Assembly: GCA_031761405.1 (NCBI GenBank)
Contig: JASEVX010000001.1
Span: forward strand, 204,217,675-204,281,674
DNA length: 64,000 nt
Source: Serripes groenlandicus
Taxonomy: Eukaryota > Mollusca > Bivalvia > Cardiida > Cardiidae
Direction: 5' to 3'
Shown in pieces: positions 41,645 to 52,439 of the stretch. Both the position numbers and the translations under genes were made by a program. Below the pieces are notes generated by a model that worked only from the letters and a program-made list of their open reading frames with translations, was not told the DNA's origin and did no database searches. Each line of letters opens with the position of its first letter. The first letter of the stretch is position 1.

Positions 41645-42404
41645 CCCCCCCTTTCCCAACATACAGATACTTTCTGATACCGTTGCAGCAGAAAACTTTT
41701 GAAACATTGTGCCAAAAGAAAAAATTGCTCATAATGAGCCTTTTTTAGCTCCACTGGCTGAAAGCCTGTTGAGCTTATGTCATGGAGAATTGTCCATTGT
41801 GCGTGCGTCCGTCCGTTAACTCTTTGCTTCAAACGACTTCTCCCTAACCACTTGGCCAATTCGGATGAAACTTCGTAGGAAGCATCCTCTCAATGTCCTC
41901 TCCTAAATTCCTTGGATCCATGCAAAAAATCTTCTCCTTCAAAAGTGTCAGGCTGATTTTCAAATAATTTTGTAGAAATGTTTCTTGGGTGACCCTCTAT
42001 CAGATTCCATTAAGCTAAGTTGATTGTTGAAAAACATGGTCGCCAGGGAGCTGTTTTGCCTTATATAGCTATAGTGAAAACTTAAAAAATCTTCTCCTCC
42101 GAAAGTGTTTGGCAAAATTTCATATTCTTTTGTAGAAATGTTCCTTGGGTGACCCTCTCTCAGATTCCTTCAAGCAATGTGGATTGGTCAAAAAACATGG
42201 CGCTCAGGTGGCGGGGTTGTTTGGAGAGTTAATCTTTGCCTAATGGCAGTGGAGCGATACTGGCCCTCTTGGGCCTCTTGTTCCTTTTGCCACAATATTT
42301 TCATACTTCATTAAATGATTAAATTTTCATTTATTGAGATTTACCATCTTTAACCAGACATGTTCAATGTCACCTGCTTCAGATTTTTCAAATGTGGGAA
42401 AGGG
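41645..42404 (-). mobile_element. Family P MITE split by an H element
   Basis: TTAA (41641-41644), an expanded CCCCCCCTTTCCC end, and the left arm to ATAATGAGCC at 41740. After the H insertion it resumes TTCCTTTTGCCACAATATTT and ends AATGTGGGAAAGGG then TTAT. Confidence 0.82.
41747..42280 (+). mobile_element. Family H, AGCTCCACTG subfamily, nested in a P hairpin
   Basis: The left end is AGCTCCACTGGCTGAAAGCC and the right end GCAGTGGAGCGATACTGGCC then CTCTTGGGCCTCTTG (terminus doubled). Three ~170-bp units carry GGGTGACCCTCTATCAG and TTGTAGAAATGTT. It sits in a T-run next to the hairpin tip of the P copy. Confidence 0.86.
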
Positions 42405-42549
42405 TTATTATGGGTGTTCCCAATTTAATATTAAAGATGAACAGAAAGGAATGTTTAGAATAATGAAGGGTCACTTTTTGGAAAGGGTATTAAACATTGA
42501 AAGAAATGAGAATTTTAATTATCATGGGCTCATTCTGTCCTTTTCCATA

Positions 42550-42723
42550 GTATTATTGAAAACATTGTGACAAAATGAGAATATTTTCCATTTTGTTACA
42601 ATGTTTCAACTCTGTTCCATAATTACACTTACCGGTACATTTAAAGTAAATTTTCATATTTTTGTCTAGATGTTATCAAAGTTGTCTGCATAAATATCTT
42701 GTATGTAGGAAAGAAACGTTTAA
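42550..42723 (-). mobile_element. Family P MITE, decayed
   Basis: GAAAACATTGTGACAAAATG with its complement, a spacer with TTGTCTAGATGTTATCAAAG, and GTATGTAGGAAAG. The left terminus is missing. Confidence 0.65.
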
Positions 42724-43090
42724 TTAATCCAATTGCTAATTTGTTTTTAATTCCTCCTGTCTTTAATGATCTATGTCGTGACAACATTACAACATAATTA
42801 ATGATGGCGGATCTAGGCCATTGGTAGATCTGTGTGAAGCGTGACTTGTGGTTGATTATGAGCAGGATATGACATGTTTTGTGGAGTTACCATTGGCTCT
42901 TCCGATGTTACATCATTACATGTTGGGAAAATTTGGGGAAAATTTGTGATTTGTTTACCTAGTTAAAGTAAAAGAAACACCAAAACAAAACAAACTTAAT
43001 TTACCAACATATTAATTAATTGAAAATGCAGCTGATGACTTAATAAAGATATCTAGCCAACAATATATTAATAAAAAAAAAAGAGCTCAA

Positions 43091-43436
43091 AACAGAGAAT
43101 TGACATCAAAACATTGTGGCAAAGGATATTGTTTATAATAAGCAATTTCTCTTTTTTCTCTTGAGGAATCGGCCATGGACGAGTGGTTAGCATAGGGGAT
43201 TTGAAACTGGCCCCAGGTTCGATCCCTTTTCGCAGCACGACGGTCACTTTGGAGTGCCCTTGGGACAAGGCACATTTCCTAGCCTAGTACTGGTTTGTTT
43301 ACCAAGGGATCATGAATAAGTGAACTGTCGCCATGATGTAACTGAAATAATGTCGATAGCGACGTAAAACCCCAATGAAACAAATCTTTTTCCCCCAATG
43401 TTTTCAATAGTTGGCTCCTGTAGATTTGTCAAATTC
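43091..43436 (-). mobile_element. Family P MITE split by an S3 SINE
   Basis: ATCAAAACATTGTGGCAAAG and TTATAATAAGCAATTTCTCT come before the SINE; CCCAATGTTTTCAATAG and CTGTAGATTTGTCAAAT follow it. Both termini are lost. Confidence 0.7.
43171..43384 (+). mobile_element. Family S3 tRNA-derived SINE, complete
   Basis: The head is GGCCATGGACGAGTGGTTAG with CCAGGTTCGATCCC, close to A and B boxes of Ser/Leu-type tRNAs. The body has GGAGTGCCCTTGGGACAAGG, CTAGCCTAGTACTGG and GGATCATGAATAAGTGAACT; the tail is GTAAAACCCCAATGAAAC. Inserted in the right arm of a P hairpin. Confidence 0.86.
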
Positions 43437-43439
43437 GGC

Positions 43440-44174
43440 CTGCATGTTGAAAAAAGCTAACCATATGTTTCTCATGACCAGAATAAGGACATTATACATC
43501 TACTACAGTTGTGCAGATTGTTTTAAACAATTTGAGCGAGTTCCATATGTTCCATTAACGAGGTCAACAATAAAAATGCTTTATGGCAATGGTGAAATTA
43601 AGGGGGGAAATAAACATCTCATTTGAAATAAATAATTTTTCATTTCCTAAAAAATGTTTTCGACTCACATTTGAAAATATTAAATTTTTAGATGAATACT
43701 TTTTAGGGAATGGAGTGATTGTTCTCTAGAAGTCTGATATTTTGACTTTCTGTAAAACACATTTCATGAGGTCCATTTTAAAATACACGATTTTTGTCCA
43801 AAACATTTCTTTTTAAAAATTTGCGTATTTATGAATTCGCGACATGGGTCTTATCAAATGTAAAAGGTGCAACATTGTCATCAAACTGGTTGAACACACA
43901 TTCAGTGGAAAGCAACTTTATAATACTTATCTGTTCTCACTTGCAAGATTTAGGTGTGAAATAGAGACATTATTAACAAAATAAATCCATCATGTACTAG
44001 TACAGGCATTAACAAGCTAAATTGTTTGAAACAGAATAATTAACGAGAGGCTATGTGTTAAAAACTGTACTTAAATGCATTACTGTGGTTTGTACCAAGT
44101 TTTCAACACTCAAGGTAGATTGCATCCTACCTGTTACGAATCAGTTAAGACTGTTAATGCATCATTTTTACATA
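43440..44174. other. No recognised feature
   Basis: AT-rich unique sequence; open frames are short and lack splice support. Confidence 0.4.
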
Positions 44175-44182
44175 CTTTTAAT

Positions 44183-45139
44183 TAGGGATGTCAACGGTTA
44201 TCGATATTACTAACCGGTTAATCCTATAATTTTGTAACCAATTACTCTGTTAACCGTATAGATTCATAGAAAATCAATATTCACTTGATTCCGGGTTTTG
44301 TTATTGTTGTTATTTAAACTTGTATTTCCCGGTCATGTATAAATCGGACTAGATCGTCGTTATCGGAAACGGCATTATGGCAATATTCAGTAGATATATA
44401 ATATAGCCGAATATCTTTAAATACCAACTCCGGGGAAAATGTGTTAAAACTTTCAAACTACTCTTTAAATCTTCTAATCGTGTTGGTAAATAAACTTACA
44501 AATACAACAAATCAAATTTATCACTTTCATCCAATCAAAACAAATGCCGAATATAATTAATAAGTCATTATCACATAGTTTCTGCCTTGTTTAAGACATC
44601 AAAGTTTAAAAAGAAACAAACTGTTCTCTAATTAATCATTAGATCAGCCACAATTCTACGTTTAACACTATACACAAACAAAACGGTCATTAATAAAATC
44701 GAGTGCGGCTGTTTTCACAGTTAATTTAAACTTATTTATTTTACATCGATTGCGAAACAAGCCTTTGGCTTATATTAAACACGCTCGATGTCTGCTTCCT
44801 GGAGACTTAACCAGTACTCGCGCCGTTTGTGTGGAAAAATCCCAATTTAAAGTCAGGACCCGCTCATCACGGGACTCGAATCAGGGACCTTTGATATGAG
44901 AGGCCGACGCTCTTCCTCTGCACAACTGTCTTCCACAGTTATGTAAACAGTCCCGACCAAGGTGTGAATGATTAACCTCTGGTCAGTTACGTGTGACAAA
45001 TTGAAAAGAACGAACGGTGAAACACAACTGCTTATACATTTTATCTTTTTTTCCCGAGTACTCAGTTACTTGAATTACTAAATGAATAATTGAAAAACAT
45101 ATGGTTAACCGAGTAACAGATTAATCGCTGACATCCCTT
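44183..45139. mobile_element. hAT-type non-autonomous element with 8-bp target duplication
   Basis: CTTTTAAT flanks it exactly (44175-44182, 45140-45147). The ends are inverted: TAGGGATGTCAACGGTTATC on the left and, reversed, AAGGGATGTCAGCGATTAAT on the right, with further GGTTAA/TTAACC motifs inside. Eight-base duplications and such ends are typical of hAT transposons. No transposase remains in the 957 bp. Confidence 0.9.
44860..44935 (-). other. tRNA-like sequence inside the hAT element
   Basis: On the minus strand GAGGAAGAGCGTCGGCCTCT and CCTGATTCGAGTCCCGTGAT resemble tRNA A- and B-box regions. No full cloverleaf forms, so it is a tRNA-derived remnant (perhaps a SINE head), not a gene. 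Confidence 0.35.
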
Positions 45140-45287
45140 CTTTTAATATCAAAAACGGCTAAAGGACTATATTTTCAGATGCCAAAAACTTCTATACCTT
45201 ATTAGTTCGGGCAGAAATCAATTTGCAGTACTTATCAAATTACTTCTCTACGTATTATTCGTGGATTCCTAAAATATAAAGCCATTT

Positions 45288-45335
45288 TACTCAGGTGAGC
45301 GTGTGTCGTAACAGGGCCACCAATTGGCTCTCTTG
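45288..45335 (+). mobile_element. H-type right-end fragment
   Basis: CTCAGGTGAGCGTGTGTCG, then AGGGCCACCAATTGGCTCTC and TTG. The hairpin pairs with one G-T. No body upstream. Confidence 0.65.
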
Positions 45336-45438
45336 TTTTGTTTGTATTAATGTATCATGGAAATGCTACATGTGAGCAATTTATTGAAAATATTCAAATA
45401 GTAAAAGGGACTTGCAATAAGTTTGCTTGTTATTTTAA

Positions 45439-45882
45439 CCCTTTCCCACATATAGACGTTTTCTGAAGCTATGCAGCAGACTACTTGAAGAAATCATTGT
45501 GGATAAAGAAGAAATTTATCATAATGAACAATTTCTCCTTTTGCCACAATATCTTTTAACTCTATTTAACCCTTTCCCACATTTAGACGCATTCTTATGC
45601 ATCTGCAGCAGATGACTTTGAAAACAGTGACAAAAGGAGAAATTGCTCAAAGCGAGCAATTTCACCTTTTGCCGTGCAATGTTTTCAACTTTTTTCAGTA
45701 ATTATACTTTCATTTACAGAGGTTTTTTCATATTTTAGTGTAAATGTTTTAAAAGTCATCTGCTGCAGATTTGTTATATGTGGGAAAGGCCGGGCTTCAT
45801 AATTATACTTTCATTTCAAGATGTGTTTGATATTTTTGTTATGAAAGCGATCCGCTGTAGATTTGCTGTATGTGTGAAAGGG
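45439..45882 (-). mobile_element. Family P MITE (host copy), split by another P copy
   Basis: TTAA (45435-45438) and CCCTTTCCCACATATAG start it. It breaks at TTAA 45566-45569 in CTCTATTTAA. It resumes near 45796 with TTCATAATTATACTTTCATT and ends GTGTGAAAGGG-TTAG. Confidence 0.8.
45570..45789 (-). mobile_element. Family P MITE nested in another P copy
   Basis: It starts CCCTTTCCCACATTTAGACG, has the hairpin with tip GCTCAAAGCGAGC, and ends ATATGTGGGAAAGG. The right junction is altered (CCGGGCTTCA in place of GTTAA). Confidence 0.86.
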
Positions 45883-46130
45883 TTAGAAATAACAAACTAA
45901 CATGCTATGTTTTGATGAAAAGATTAATATTCGTACCAAGTACTTTCTTTATTTCAGTGGATATATCAAAACAGACCATTGACACCGTTTACTTTTTTTG
46001 GTACTTGAAACCTAACTTGTCACATGCTACACTAACCCTTAAACGTATTCCAGAGTATTGTAGAAGAATTAATTTGTAAGCACTCTACAATAGGTGATTA
46101 AAAAACGTTGTAGAAAAAGGATAACTCATA

Positions 46131-46318
46131 CAGTCAAACCTGTGCTTAAGACCACGTTAGAATAGCAATTCCCTGTCAATATCAACCACTCTTTTATTTT
46201 CCCATTTACTCGTTTTCTGCATAAACGACCCTGCAATTAAAGATCACCTGTGAACAAAAACCATTTTGTTGTGTTCCCATGGATGGTCTTTATACACAGG
46301 TTCCACTCTACTTTGTTT
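46131..46318 (+). mobile_element. Small TA-flanked MITE
   Basis: TA on both sides (46129-46130, 46319-46320). The ends CAGTCAAACCTGTGCTTAAG and, reversed, GAGTGGAACCTGTGTATAAA are inverted repeats. Ends in CAGT with TA targets suggest a Tc1/mariner-type origin. Confidence 0.78.
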
Positions 46319-46632
46319 TGATGAACTACATTTGAAACGCTTTCTCTAAAAAAGTCTGTCAGGGAGATAAGTAAGATAACTTCTGCACATGTCATGTCAG
46401 AAATTGAACTACTTTAGTGTGTATGCAAATTATTGCACATTTGAAATTGGATAAACCTTTTTTTGTTAGGTAGTAAAAAAAAAATGGGTGTGATTATATT
46501 ACGGGTAATTGCAACTTTGTAAAATTAGACCATTTTCATGTCAGTCTGAAATCTGATTTGTAATCGGGACAGATATCTCCTTGAGGTCTTCCTTACTTAA
46601 TTTGTTATATATGCATTGTCATACATTGGTGG

Positions 46633-46838
46633 CCAGAGCGCTGGATAAGGGGCGTTTTACATGTTCTAAAATTCTTATTTGACCGCATAACCCTATGTTG
46701 TGGGTACTCAAAAGAATCGTCTCAATGAGACGATTCTGTTGAGTACCCACAACATCACTACATAGGATTTGCTTGGATTATAATATAGATATTGTGGGGA
46801 AAACAGCTGTTTACCCCTCCTTATCTGGACCTCTGGAT
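46633..46838 (+). mobile_element. Family K foldback MITE, best preserved
   Basis: Ends CCAGAGCGCTGGATAAGG and CCTTATCTGGACCTCTGG. The core TTGTGGGTACTCAAAAGAAT and GATTCTGTTGAGTACCCACA surround CGTCTCAATGAGACG, itself a palindrome. A small CACTA duplication is in the right arm. Confidence 0.87.
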
Positions 46839-47061
46839 GGCCGGCCCTCTGATATGACATGTTAGCTTATTCTTTACCTCATCAATCTCTATTTTATTCC
46901 TTTCTCTTATGAGGAAGAACAGCAACAGATTTAAAGTAATTGTTAATTGCTTTTGTTGAAGTTATCTGTCTGTCAGACCGTCAACAAAATTGTGTCTTGC
47001 ATATCTCCCAAACTCTTTGAACTACAGTCATAAAACTTTACTGGAATGTTTGTTAGCATGT

Positions 47062-47199
47062 CATGAGCAATTTCTCCATTTGCCACATTTTGTTTTTAAC
47101 ACTATTCAATAATTAATCATTCATTTATAGAGAATTTCCACATTTTTGACAAGATGTTTCCAAATAGTCTGCTGCAGATTTGTTGTATGTGGGAATGGG
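47062..47199 (-). mobile_element. Family P MITE, right half
   Basis: It begins at the hairpin tip (ATGAGCAATTTCTCC) and runs through TAGTCTGCTGCAGATTTG to GTGGGAATGGG and TTAA. Confidence 0.78.
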
Positions 47200-47560
47200 T
47201 TAAAGTCGCCAAAGTCACCCGTTAAAATTATGTTGAAGTATTTTGGAAAAGGGATGATTATAAACCCTTACCTTGATAAAGATGATTTTGGTGCCTCTGA
47301 AACTATTGTGGAATTATGCATATATCTTGGGCTTCATGCAAAACTGATGTAACTACATCATGTTACAAGAAGTAGTTATAAGCATTTTGCATGAAGCCAT
47401 TGATATGTGTGTTTTATCCTTACATGTTTTTTAAAGCAGATGACTTGAATAAATTGATCAGGTCTTTACATATTTGATAATTAAATCTGTTTAAACAATG
47501 GTTGAAAATAGGTTAAATATCAAGGTTTAAACCAATCCTCATTTTAACCTATTCTTTTAT

Positions 47561-47775
47561 CCCTTTCCCTCATATAGACGCTTTCTGACGCCTCTGCAGC
47601 AGATGGCTTTTTGAAAACATAGTAACAAAAGAAGAAATTGCTCAAAATTTCTCCTTTTGCCAAAATGTTTTCCATATTTAGTCATAGGTTATCCATTCAA
47701 TTATAGAGGTTTTGTATTTTTTGACAAAATATGTTTAGAGTCGTCTGCTGCAGAATTGTCATATGAGGGAAAGGG
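47561..47775 (-). mobile_element. Family P MITE
   Basis: From CCCTTTCCCTCATATAGACG to ATATGAGGGAAAGGG and TTAA. The hairpin tip is deleted (AAATTGCTCAAAATTTCTCC). Confidence 0.87.
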
Positions 47776-47999
47776 TTAATACACGGGAAAAATGGTTTAT
47801 AACTTTGAAATATTGCAAAACCTTATGATTGACAGCATATGAAATGAGATATGCAAAACTTGGGATATTTAAGTTCATTATTTTTTTTGTAGGGTAAATT
47901 TCCCTCATAATTACAGGTTGTTATGCAGCGAGGGGACACCTTAGAATACATTATATCTTTTATGAACATCTCCCTAAATAGTACAATTAAGTTACGAAT

Positions 48000-48126
48000 A
48001 CATTTGAAACATTTTAGGAGAAGGAGAAATAATTGATCATTATGAGCATGTCTCCTTTTCTTACATGTTTTCACCAGTGGTCTACTGGAAACGCTAAAAT
48101 CTGTCTGCATATATTATGAGAAAGGG
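48000..48126 (+). mobile_element. Family P MITE, decayed right half
   Basis: GGAGAAGGAGAAATAATTG with a partial complement and GCATATATTATGAGAAAGGG. It shares TAAA with the next copy. Confidence 0.65.
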
Positions 48127-48130
48127 TAAA

Positions 48131-48347
48131 CCCTTCCCTCATATGACAAATCTGCAGCAGAAGACTTTGAAAGCATGTTGGCAAAAACCCTGATTATTCT
48201 ATAAATGAAGGTAAAATTACTGCAAAAAGTTGAAAATATTGCGGCAAATGGAGAAATTGCTAGTTTTGAGCAATTTCTCCTTTTGCCACAATGTTTTCAA
48301 AAGTTCTTCTGCAGAGACATCAGAAAGCGTCTATATGAGGGAAAGGG
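48131..48347 (+). mobile_element. Family P MITE, intact
   Basis: CCCTTCCCTCATATGAC to CTATATGAGGGAAAGGG and TTAA (48348-48351). The hairpin AATGGAGAAATTGCTAG and complement are complete. Confidence 0.88.
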
Positions 48348-48383
48348 TTAAATCACAGTGATAAAACGAGCTGCTTATATTAA

Positions 48384-48588
48384 CTCTTTCCCACATATAT
48401 ACAGACGCTTTCTGAAGCCTCTGCAGCAGAGAAGTTTTTGAAATCATTGAGGCAAAAGGTGAAACTGAAATTGCTCATTATTAGCAATTTCTCCCTTTGC
48501 CGTAATACTATCATTTATTTTTTTATTTGAATATTTTGGACTTGATCATTTGCAAAGTCGTCTGTCGCAGATTTTTTGTAAGTTAATA
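48384..48588 (-). mobile_element. Family P MITE, right end decayed
   Basis: TTAA (48380-48383), CTCTTTCCCACATATATAC, and the hairpin ATTGCTCATTATTAGCAATT. It ends GTCGTCTGTCGCAG without GGGAAAGGG. Confidence 0.78.
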
Positions 48589-48862
48589 AATATTCACAAG
48601 GACTTAATCAAGCCGATGAATGAATAGTATTTGACTTTTATAAGTGTATTTACTTCACGTATGTCTAACAACTGAATCTTAACAACTATTGCTGTATGAT
48701 AGAGTTACACGCTAATTGGACCTTTTTTTTAATTGACACAGTTCCACAGTGCATTTAAATTTGGGAATGCCAAAGAAAACTGATGAATTTAAAACCTTAT
48801 TTTATAAAATGTCATGTAATATCTTTTTTTATAAGGTTTCAACTTTACATTTATAATAGTAA

Positions 48863-49078
48863 TCCGCCGTCATCGAGTGGTTAGCGTTTGGAATTTGTAA
48901 CTAGGTGTGTGTCCCAGGTCCGATCCCCAGATGCGGCAGGACATTTATCATGGAGTGCCCTTTGGCAAGGCACATTTCCTAGCCTAGTAATGGTTAAGTT
49001 TATCCAGGAATCATGAATAAGTAAACTGTTGGTGTGATAATAACTGAAATAATGTTGAAAACGGCAAAAAAAACCAAA
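48863..49078 (+). mobile_element. Family S3 SINE, near complete
   Basis: The head CCGCCGTCATCGAGTGGTTA with CCAGGTCCGATCCCCAG is followed by GGAGTGCCCTTTGGCAAGGC and CTAGCCTAGTAATGG. Sequence around it is duplicated: TTTCAACTTTACATT occurs before (48838) and after (49105), and CTGATGAATT.AAAACCTTA likewise. Confidence 0.83.
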
Positions 49079-49224
49079 TAACCTGATGAATTCAAAACCT
49101 TAGATTTCAACTTTACATTAAGATAGCAAGCTTATACAAGTTGTAAATTAACAACATTCAGGTCTCTTTGTTTCTGTTCTTTAACAATATAAATGTAAAA
49201 ATTGTGTGATCAATTAAGCAGGAT

Positions 49225-49356
49225 GACTAGATAAGGGGGAGAAAATTGGTATTCTCCCTGCAATATCTCCTAACCAAACCTATGTTGTGGGTACTTAAAA
49301 AGAATCATTTTACTGAGACAATTCATTTAAGAACCCACAACATAGGGTTTGATTGA
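49225..49356 (-). mobile_element. Family K foldback MITE, truncated
   Basis: GACTAGATAAGG, CAATATCTCC, and the foldback TTGTGGGTACTTAAAAAGAA against TTCATTTAAGAACCCACAAC. The outer right part is missing. Confidence 0.78.
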
Positions 49357-49432
49357 GTGGCACGTTTGGGGTTTTGGAATGTAAAATATGCACCTTATAA
49401 TAGTCTTGGTCTTATGAAGGAGTTCTTGTTAA

Positions 49433-49654
49433 CCCCTTCCTACATACAACCCATCTGCAGCAGACGACTTTCAAAACATCTACTCAAGACATGGAAAATC
49501 TCTAGAAATGAAGGTATAATAACTAAACATATAGTTGAAAACATTGTGTCAAAAGGAGAAATTGATCGTCTTGAGCAATTTCTGCTTCTGTCACAATGTT
49601 TTCAAAAGTCGTCTGCTGCGGATGCGTCAAAATGTGTCTATAGGTGGGAAAGGG
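49433..49654 (+). mobile_element. Family P MITE, intact
   Basis: TTAA on both sides (49429-49432, 49655-49658). From CCCCTTCCTACATACAACCC to TAGGTGGGAAAGGG with complete arms. Confidence 0.89.
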
Positions 49655-49742
49655 TTAAATTGTATTGAACACAAAGAGAATCGTTGGTACTATGAGTTAT
49701 AGAGGTTCGAACATTTCTAAAGATTTACTTTCTAAATGTTCA

Positions 49743-49897
49743 TTGTTTGGTGTTTCACGCCGCTTTCAACAATTGTTCAGTTATATCACAGCGTTTCCTG
49801 GGTAAGTTACCAGTTCTTCTGGGCAATTTATACTGACACCAGTCAGTCAGTCGTTATGCAAACCCCGCGACCATATGCGCCAAGGAGGGCAGCCATT
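49743..49897 (-). mobile_element. Family S1 SINE, 5' truncated, reverse
   Basis: On the minus strand CCCGCGACC... GGTGTCAGTATAAATTGCCC, CCAGGAAACGCTGTGATATA and GGCGTGAAACACCAAACAAT match the copy at 19704. The tRNA-like head is missing. Confidence 0.83.
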
Positions 49898-49978
49898 ACT
49901 ACCATACTTTCTTAATGTCATCTATACAACGGTCATCTTGTGATGATACAGCATCTTGTGGTACTTGACTGACTTTAA

Positions 49979-50200
49979 CCTTTCACACATATAAACACTT
50001 TCTGATCAGGCTCTGCAGCAGATGGCTTTTTGAAAACAAAGTGACAAAAGAAGAAATTGCTCAAAACAAGCAATTTCTCCTTTTGCCACAATGTTTTCCG
50101 CTTTAAGTCATAGGTTATCCATTCAATTATAGAGATTTTTTATTTTTTGACGAATATGTTCAAAGTCGTCTGCTGCAGAATTGTCGTATGAGGGAAAGGG
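49979..50200 (-). mobile_element. Family P MITE, intact, first of a back-to-back pair
   Basis: TTAA (49975-49978) and CCTTTCACACATATAAAC; it ends GTATGAGGGAAAGGG. The following TTAA (50201-50204) is also the start of the next copy. Confidence 0.88.
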
Positions 50201-50204
50201 TTAA

Positions 50205-50435
50205 ACCTTTCACACATATAAACACTTTCTGATGGCTCTGCAGCAGACGACTTTTGAAAACATTGCTAAAGGAGAAATTGCTCATATTTAAGCAATTTTT
50301 TTTTTTTTTTTCTACAATGTTTTCAATTTTATTCAAAAATTGTTCTTTCATTTACAGAATTGTTTTCCATGTTTTTTTTACTAAATGATTTCAAAGTCGT
50401 CTGCTGCGAATTTGTTGTTAACAAGTGGGAAAGAG
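50205..50435 (-). mobile_element. Family P MITE, second of the pair
   Basis: It starts ACCTTTCACACATATAAACA, nearly identical to the start of the preceding copy, but its body is of another subtype (TTGTTCTTTCATTTACAG). The hairpin has a T16 run. The end is GTGGGAAAGAG. Confidence 0.83.
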
Positions 50436-50556
50436 TTGAGTCATTCATGTTGATGTTATATATAATCCATTAATACTTAGAACCAATGACAATAAAAAAC
50501 TTCTCAGATAACATGATTTTTAAAATTTGTTTATTCTTATTTGATTATGCATTTTT

Positions 50557-51669
50557 AGCTCACCTGAGCTTTGCTCAAGGTGAGTTATTGTGATCGCCTT
50601 TTGTCCGGCGTCCGGCGTCCGTCGTGCGTCGTGCGTCGTCCGTCGTCCGTCAACTTCTTCTCCTCAGTAACCAGTGGGTCAATTGGGATGAAACTTCACA
50701 GAAAGCATCCTCTCAATGACCTCACCAGAATTCCTTCAAATTTTTGGGATCCATGCAAAATTCTGGTTTCCATGGCAACGAAACCGAAAAAACTTCAAAA
50801 TTCTTCTTCTCCCAAATTGGTTGGCAGATTTTCAAATAATTTTGTAGAAATGTTCCTTGGGTGACCCTCTATCAGATTCCTTCAAGCCATGTTGATTGGT
50901 CGAAAAACATGGCCGCCAGGGGGGGCGGGGCTATTTTGCCTTATATGGCTATAGTGAAAACTTAAAAAATCTTCTCCTCCGAAAGTGTAAGGCCGATTTT
51001 CAAATAATTTTGTAGAAATGTTCCTTGGGTGACCCTCTATCAGATTCCTTCAAGCCATGTTGATTGGTCGAAAAACATGGCCGCCAGGGGGGGCGGGGCT
51101 ATTTTGCCTTATATGGCTATGGTGCAAACTTAAAAAATCTTCTCCTCCAAGTGTCAGGCCGATTTTCAAATAATTTTGTAGAAATGTTCCTTGGGTGATC
51201 CTCTATCAGATTCCTTCAAGCCATGTTGATTGGTCAAAAAACATGGCCGCCAGGGGGCGGGGCTATTTTGCCTTTTATGGCTATAATGAAAACTTAAAAA
51301 ATCTTCTCCTCCATAAGTGTCAGGCCGATTTTCAAATAATTTTGTAGAAATGTTCCTTGGGTGACCCTCTATCAGATTCCTTCAAGCCATGTTGATTGGT
51401 CGAAAAACATGGCCGCCAGGGGGGGGGGGGGGCTATTTTGCCTTATATGGCTATAGTGCAAACTTAAAAAATCTTGTTCTCCAAAAGTGTCGGCCCGATT
51501 TTCAAATAATTTTGTAGAAATGTTCCTAGGGTGACCCTCTATCAGATTCCTTCAAGCCAAGTTGATTGGTCGGAAACTATGGCTGCCAGGGGGCGAGGCT
51601 TATATAGCTAAAGTGAAGAAAAAAAAAAAAAATCAGGTGAGCGATTCAAGGGCCATCATGGCCCTCTTG
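50557..51669 (+). mobile_element. Family H element, full length
   Basis: AGCTCACCTGAGC, an enlarged GTCCGGCGTCCGTCGTGCG tract, the head segment, five units, then ATCAGGTGAGCGATTC, GGGCCATCATGGCCC and CTCTTG. It is very close to the copy at 7736, so both are probably recent. Confidence 0.9.
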
Positions 51670-51908
51670 TTTTGGTTTATTTTTGTTGTGGATTTTAAGA
51701 TAGTACCCCGTAGATCTCAATGCAGGACTTTCGTGACTACATGTGTAAAGATAGCTATGTAAACACCTCATCATTTATAAATTTGTTTGTTTTCAAAATG
51801 TCTGTAATTCAATTTTAAATCACCAAGTCTTCATGCCCTCAGATTTCATTTCTTGAGACAAATCTGATACTGACTTGTCTTCAATATATTTTTACATGGT
51901 AATATGCA

Positions 51909-52085
51909 GAGGTCCAGATAGAGAGGGTATTCAGCTCTTTTCCCACAATATCTGTCTTATTTTTCAACTTATCCCTATGATGTGTCATCTCACTGGGACG
52001 ATTCTTTTGAGTACCCACAATATAGGATTTAAGGGTCAAATAACGATTTGAGTACATGCAAACGCGGCTTATCTAGAGTTCTGAA
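51909..52085 (-). mobile_element. Family K foldback MITE with one arm deleted
   Basis: CAGAGGTCCAGATAGAGAGG to CGGCTTATCTAGAGTTCTG. The left arm stops at CTATGATGTG and the loop follows at once (TCTCACTGGGACG). Confidence 0.78.
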
Positions 52086-52088
52086 TAT

Positions 52089-52154
52089 GTGACTACCATT
52101 GAAGTTCTATTAAGTCAGGCAAGCAGTGAATGACCATTAAGGTCCTGTTGTTGT
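52089..52154 (+). mobile_element. Old H-type right-end fragment
   Basis: GAAGTTCTATTAAGTCAGGC and GACCATTAAGGTCCTGTTG match the end of the old copy at 13856. Confidence 0.45.
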
Positions 52155-52439
52155 GAAAGATGAGGTAATTGGTAATTCACTGTCGGCCATTAAATTATTC
52201 TGTGCATGATGTTCTCTGAATCAATTATCATACTTCAATTTAATCTACCCTTATCTTATCATATGGTAAAACCCAGTGAATTAAGAGCATTTTGCTGTGT
52301 GACATACTGATGGCTGCATAACCATCTAACTAGATGTAGTTACAACTGTTTTACATAAAGCCCATGATTGATTCAAAGTCCCCTTTGTGTTCTTTATGAT
52401 GCTTCTATTCAAATGAATCTTTGTACAAATGTTCCTAGA

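Noticed and set aside
49357..49668. 103-codon + strand frame
   Set aside because: It runs from a K element into a P element and is explained by these repeats.
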